This document shows positions 60,060 to 64,000 of a stretch of 64,000 nucleotides of DNA, piece after piece. The notes beneath the pieces were generated by a model that saw only the letters and a list, made by a program, of their open reading frames with translations, was not told the origin of the DNA and did no database searches. The stretch spans positions 21,307,167 to 21,371,166 of the forward strand of contig CM057839.1 in the NCBI GenBank assembly GCA_030068075.1. The letters run 5' to 3'. The translations under genes and the position numbers were made by a program. Numbering within the stretch: position 1 is the first letter of the stretch; the number at the start of each line of letters is the position of its first letter. This DNA comes from Paguma larvata. Its lineage: Eukaryota > Chordata > Mammalia > Carnivora > Viverridae.

Positions 60060-61025
60060 CTAAGTACAGGTATTTGTTTCATTGTTCGAGTCTTGATATT
60101 GTCAGCTGAGCTTGTTAAAAAAAAAAATCAATTCATCACGGGTCCCTGGGACCAGATAGTAGTTACACTTTCGCTAATAAGTACAGAACATTGTTATATA
60201 ATATAGTTCTTGCATCTGCTTTCTGGGGACAGATTCATTGATTTTGATGTAGCAAGTAATGACCACAGACATTCTTTGTATCTCATTGGCATAAACAATG
60301 GACTGGAATTGAACCTAACTAATTTTAGGGATGCAGAAAACTTCACTCTGTCTAGAGCTTCACAAAGATCCACTTAGAAGCTTCATGGAGAAGTAAATAT
60401 AGCAGTTTATTCTGTTTAGGGGTCTCAGATGAATTGAGCACATAACACCTGTGCTCAGCAGTCTGCTGGTGACTTATCTGTTTGCAGGTGCAAAGCAAAG
60501 TGATAGCTTTGATGTTAAGTTTATTTATGTTACATACAGACTATGTCTAAGCTTTATTCTCTATCCAGATAATTCCCTTTCCACACTCTTTATCTCTTTT
60601 TTTATACCAAAACTTCAGAATTGGTTTCAGATTATAGTGGATAAGGAGTTGAATTGTTTTTGTGAATTTTAATATCTGCATTACAGTTGATGAGGCTGAG
60701 GCACTACAAATGAAAATACCCCGTCTAAGGGCATTGACTGGTGTGGTGCAAGGGAAGTAAGGATGAAAGGAGACCCTGCTTTCATATTAATGCACATCCT
60801 AGCGGTAGAATGGAAAGCACAGTCTACAGGCAACTACCATTCTATCGCATAACCTCTAAACCTTTTGTACGAATAGAAAATACCAAATTCCAAAGTTGTA
60901 ATGGGACTTTGTTTTTTATCAATGACCATGATTTCATTAGAAAAATGGAGCTGGTAGTTCTTTTCCTTCAGCATAGATCAACATCACAACTTCCCTAAGA
61001 ACGACAACAGTAAGTGCTTAGGACT
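60060..61025. other. Unassigned sequence
   Basis: No gene or repeat recognised; an 85-residue frame at 60741-60998 has no known motif. Confidence 0.5.
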
Positions 61026-61027
61026 TT

Positions 61028-61425
61028 CAATTATAGCATGATCTCATTTATATGTGGAACCTAAAAAAGTCGAATTCATAAAACTCACCAGAGGTAGAAT
61101 GGTGGTTGCTGGAAACCGGGACATGAGGGAAATGAGGAGATGGTTGATTAAAGTGTACAAAGTTTCAGTGATGCAGAATGAATAAGTTCTGGGATCAACA
61201 GTTAATTTATACTCTACTATACACTTGAAATTTGCTAAGCAAGTAGACCTGAAGTGTTCTCACTACAAAAACCACAAATGAGAACTGTGTAAGGTGATGA
61301 ACGCGTTAATCGGCTAGTTCCTGGTGCACCTTTCAGAACGTCCACCTTTATCAAGGCATTGCATCGTTCTCATTGTCACATTTTTATTTGCCAGTTGTAT
61401 CTCCAAGCTGGGAAAATAAAATTAT
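61028..61425 (+). repeat. Ancient L1 (L1MA/MB-like) 3' UTR
   Basis: GCATGATCTCATTTATATGT, GGAACCTAAAAAAGTCGAAT, AGAGGTAGAATGGTGGTTGC, GAATAAGTTCTGGGATCAAC and GTGTTCTCACTACAAAAACC lead to TATCTCCAAGCTGGGAAAAT and a short A-rich end. The order matches an old L1 3' UTR. Confidence 0.92.
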
Positions 61426-61429
61426 AGTT

Positions 61430-62815
61430 ATAAATGTTTACATGTCATGGAATATTGTCTAATATAAATTGCAGATATCATTTGAAATAGTGTCGAGTCA
61501 AACATTACAAAATTTTAGCAGTCATAATTATACCCAAACAGATTTGAGGCATCTTTATAACATGTTTTGCTGTAACTTTAACCTGATTTATGTTTATATC
61601 CATAGCGTATTTTGCAAACCTTATATAAGGTAATGGATAAAGAGCTGCAAGACAGCAAATATGTCAAATTAATCTCAGGTAATTTTCCAGTGGACAGCAA
61701 TTGTGTTTTGGCCAAAACAGATGGGCATCCTGATACATCCTAGCAAATGTCAGCCTTACCTGACAAGGGCGACATTCCGCTTGATAAGGAGCCCACATTT
61801 CTTCTTGTTCCTCGTCTTCGCTGTCTTTCACTTCCGTGCCTTGGGCTTCACAGAAGGTGTAGAATTTAAGCCCATGTGCCTATGCTCTCTGCTCCACAAC
61901 TCAAGATTGCTGACAGTTGTGTGAACACCTGACTTAAAATAGCATCTTCTTAATCACTTGCAGATAGATAAATAGCAGAGGCAGAGACATGAATCTTCCA
62001 ATACAATGTCATGCTTGAAGAAGTAGCATTTAGAGTTGCCCTTAGCAACCCAGCTACTCTATTTTCCTCCTTTCAGGTACAAGCTATTTATCTGGTAAAG
62101 GGGAAGTTTCCTATTTTTCAGGTGGCTTCCCGCTTTGAGGTCACAGACTTTTTCTTACCACCCTGTGAGCACTCACTATCCCCCTAAGGTTTACCTAGCA
62201 TCAGGCTCTGTTAAGAGAAAGACTATAAGACATTATTATAAGTTTAATATTTCTCACTTTTTATTATTTTTGCCACTGTTACATCCTTACCAGAAATATT
62301 CTATGGTATTTATTGAATATATTTATAACAAGTGTTTTTAAGGGAGGATGGCTACTTAACAAATCTAATAATTAACAAAGAAAAAAAACCCTGAGATTTG
62401 CAAGTAAACGTGAAAATAAAGTTTCGTTTGTTTCAAAAGTAAATGAACTCTGTTGATTCCAGGGTAAGTGTTTATTTTTATTATACCCATCACTACATCA
62501 GTGTTTACCTTGCTAACTATCTTCCAAGATATTTGTAATAATAATAATACGTTATGCAAATAGATATGTACGAAGTAGCTTTAATGTTGGAATGATGACA
62601 ACCTGTCACCAAACTGCATTTTGTTAGGCACGAGACTTCGAAGAAGAGTTATCAGAGAGAAATAACCCGACATCTAACGCCAGGACAGACTTCTTGTGTC
62701 ATCTTCCTTGTATTTGCATTTACGGTGTCCCAACTTCATTACTGGAAGATCCTACACCCCTTTTCCTCTTGTGGAATAATTATGCAATAATAATATGTTG
62801 CTTAAGTGTTAAAAG
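61430..62815. other. Unassigned sequence
   Basis: No gene or repeat recognised. Frames at 61703-61924 and 62135-62341 have no motifs. Confidence 0.5.
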
Positions 62816-62827
62816 CATTATTAATAA

Positions 62828-63035
62828 GGGGCGCCTGGGTGGCTCATTTAGTTAAGTGTTGGACTTCAACTCAGGTCATTATCTCGTAATTCATGAGTTC
62901 AAGCCCCATCTGGGCTGACAGCTTGGACAGAGCCTGGAGACTGTGTTTCCCTCTCTCTCTGCCCCTCCGCCTCTGTCTCTGTCTCTGTCTCTCTCTCAAA
63001 AATAAATACACATCAAAAACTTAAAAAAAAAAACT
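62828..63035 (+). mobile_element. can-SINE (SINEC_Fc type)
   Basis: Head GGGGCGCCTGGGTGGCTCAT. The middle is shortened, with GGGCTGACAGCTTGGACAG replacing the longer consensus. Tail AAATAAATACACATC. ATTATTAATAA (62817-62827) and GTTACTAATAA (63036-63046) are a probable target duplication. Confidence 0.97.
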
Positions 63036-63049
63036 GTTACTAATAAAAT

Positions 63050-64000
63050 TTTCAAATATCTATACTTTAATGTAGTCATGGTAAACATTCTCTGAAGTTG
63101 GAGTCTTTCATGTTTATTGAGTTTTCAGTTTGCAATCCTTCATTCTTCTCACCTTTCCAAAATGTAACATCCCAAATAATCTCCCTAAATTTATATCAGG
63201 ATAATTTTACTTCCATTTATGTTTTAAATCAATGTAATTCTATTTAATTTTGCCCAATTTAATAGCACAATGTGTGCTAGCAGCAAGGATGGCAGTGGAC
63301 ATAAAACAACGAATAGTAATGAGTATCTACATTGTCTCAGAATGTGTTATTCATTAAAGAAACATTTAGACATCTAATCCATATAACTGACATACTTAAA
63401 AACAAAGCTAACAAAGGCGGCTCTCTAAAATGGCTGTTTCAAGGTCTGTAATGTGAGATGCCGTGTAAGTGAAATTATCCTAAAAGCGGTTTCATTGCTC
63501 CTATTGTCTCATGTAAAAATACCCGCTATCAAATATTTAAATCACGGAGGATAAAATTATCTCCTGGGTCAAATTTTTCTTAATAGCTTATGCACATGCT
63601 GCTTGCTGCAAAGATTTTAGAGATGTTATGAGATTATAGGAATGTGTGAAATATCCCAGGTCTTAAATTATCAATAGGTTCAGTACTGCATCTGAGTACG
63701 TAATAATGCACATAGAATGATTTAGTCAGTGGCTAGAGGGAACTTTCTTTACCAAAGAAGCTGCACATTTTCACCTAAAAGACTGAAGCCCTCCTTATGT
63801 ATTCACAATTATTTTAGATTCACTCGGGAACCGAATGTTTATGACAATCCTGTAAGATTCCCTTTGAGGAGGAGGAAGGGAGGGTTAGTAATCTCATGGG
63901 ATCAGGATTAAAAATAAGACATATAGTAATGAAAATGAAAATGCAGTATATAATTACATATTTATTTGTATGTAACATACAATATATAAAATTCCCTCAA
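63050..64000. other. Unassigned sequence to the window end
   Basis: AT-rich; no gene, RNA gene or repeat recognised. Confidence 0.5.

Noticed and set aside
1..64000. CRISPR array, operon, bacterial or phage genes
   Set aside because: No regular repeat-spacer structure, no dense coding, no ribosome binding sites. The sequence is mammalian.

Overview
This window is non-coding DNA from a carnivore nuclear genome, almost certainly a felid. The main evidence is about 21 copies of the tRNA-Lys-derived can-SINE in both orientations. They have the feline SINEC_Fc layout: a head reading GGGGCGCCTGGGTGGCTC, a CT-rich middle, and an AAATAAATAAA tail. Carnivore-type LINE-1 3' ends are also present. The sequence is AT-rich, and no reading frame has the length, codon structure or recognisable protein match of a cellular gene. 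It reads as a gene desert or a very large intron.

Layout. 1-1300: a solo or 3' LTR (plus) cut by the window edge, then an older LTR-like block (minus). 2-16 kb: scattered can-SINEs, two MIRs, an L2 3' end, a hAT-type DNA transposon, and a GC-richer stretch near 4.3-4.6 kb with a perfect hairpin. 16.9-18.1 kb: a LINE-1 with a 5' inversion, whose minus-strand part carries decayed ORF2 reverse-transcriptase frames. 18-25 kb: mostly unassigned sequence with a short SINE, L2 remnants and an exact 95-bp tandem duplication. 25.4-26.6 kb: an MLT1 LTR and another ancient LTR-like block. 27-35 kb: AT-rich sequence with two SINEs and a Tigger/MER2-type transposon. 35-44 kb: SINEs, MIR, MER5A and a small CpG cluster with a NotI site. 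44.6-46.6 kb: a 5'-truncated felid L1 (minus) and an ancient L1 fragment. 48-54 kb: MIRs, three MER5A copies, L2 and SINEs. 54.5-55.6 kb: a SINE split by a complete 819-bp solo LTR with a perfect 6-bp target duplication. This LTR is the same family as the one at the window start, in the opposite orientation. 57.3-61.4 kb: an MLT1 LTR followed by several ancient L1 pieces, all plus. 62.8 kb: a last SINE.

No genes act together here. What can be read is the insertion history: ancient MIR, L2, MER5A, MLT1 and L1M elements first, then carnivore can-SINEs, many still with target-site duplications, then felid L1s and the LTR that landed inside a SINE. No undescribed functional system is visible. The observations most worth checking are the nested LTR, the inverted LTR pair, the inverted L1, the 95-bp duplication and the unique hairpin near 4.5 kb. 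Repeat names come from memory of consensus sequences, not from a database search.
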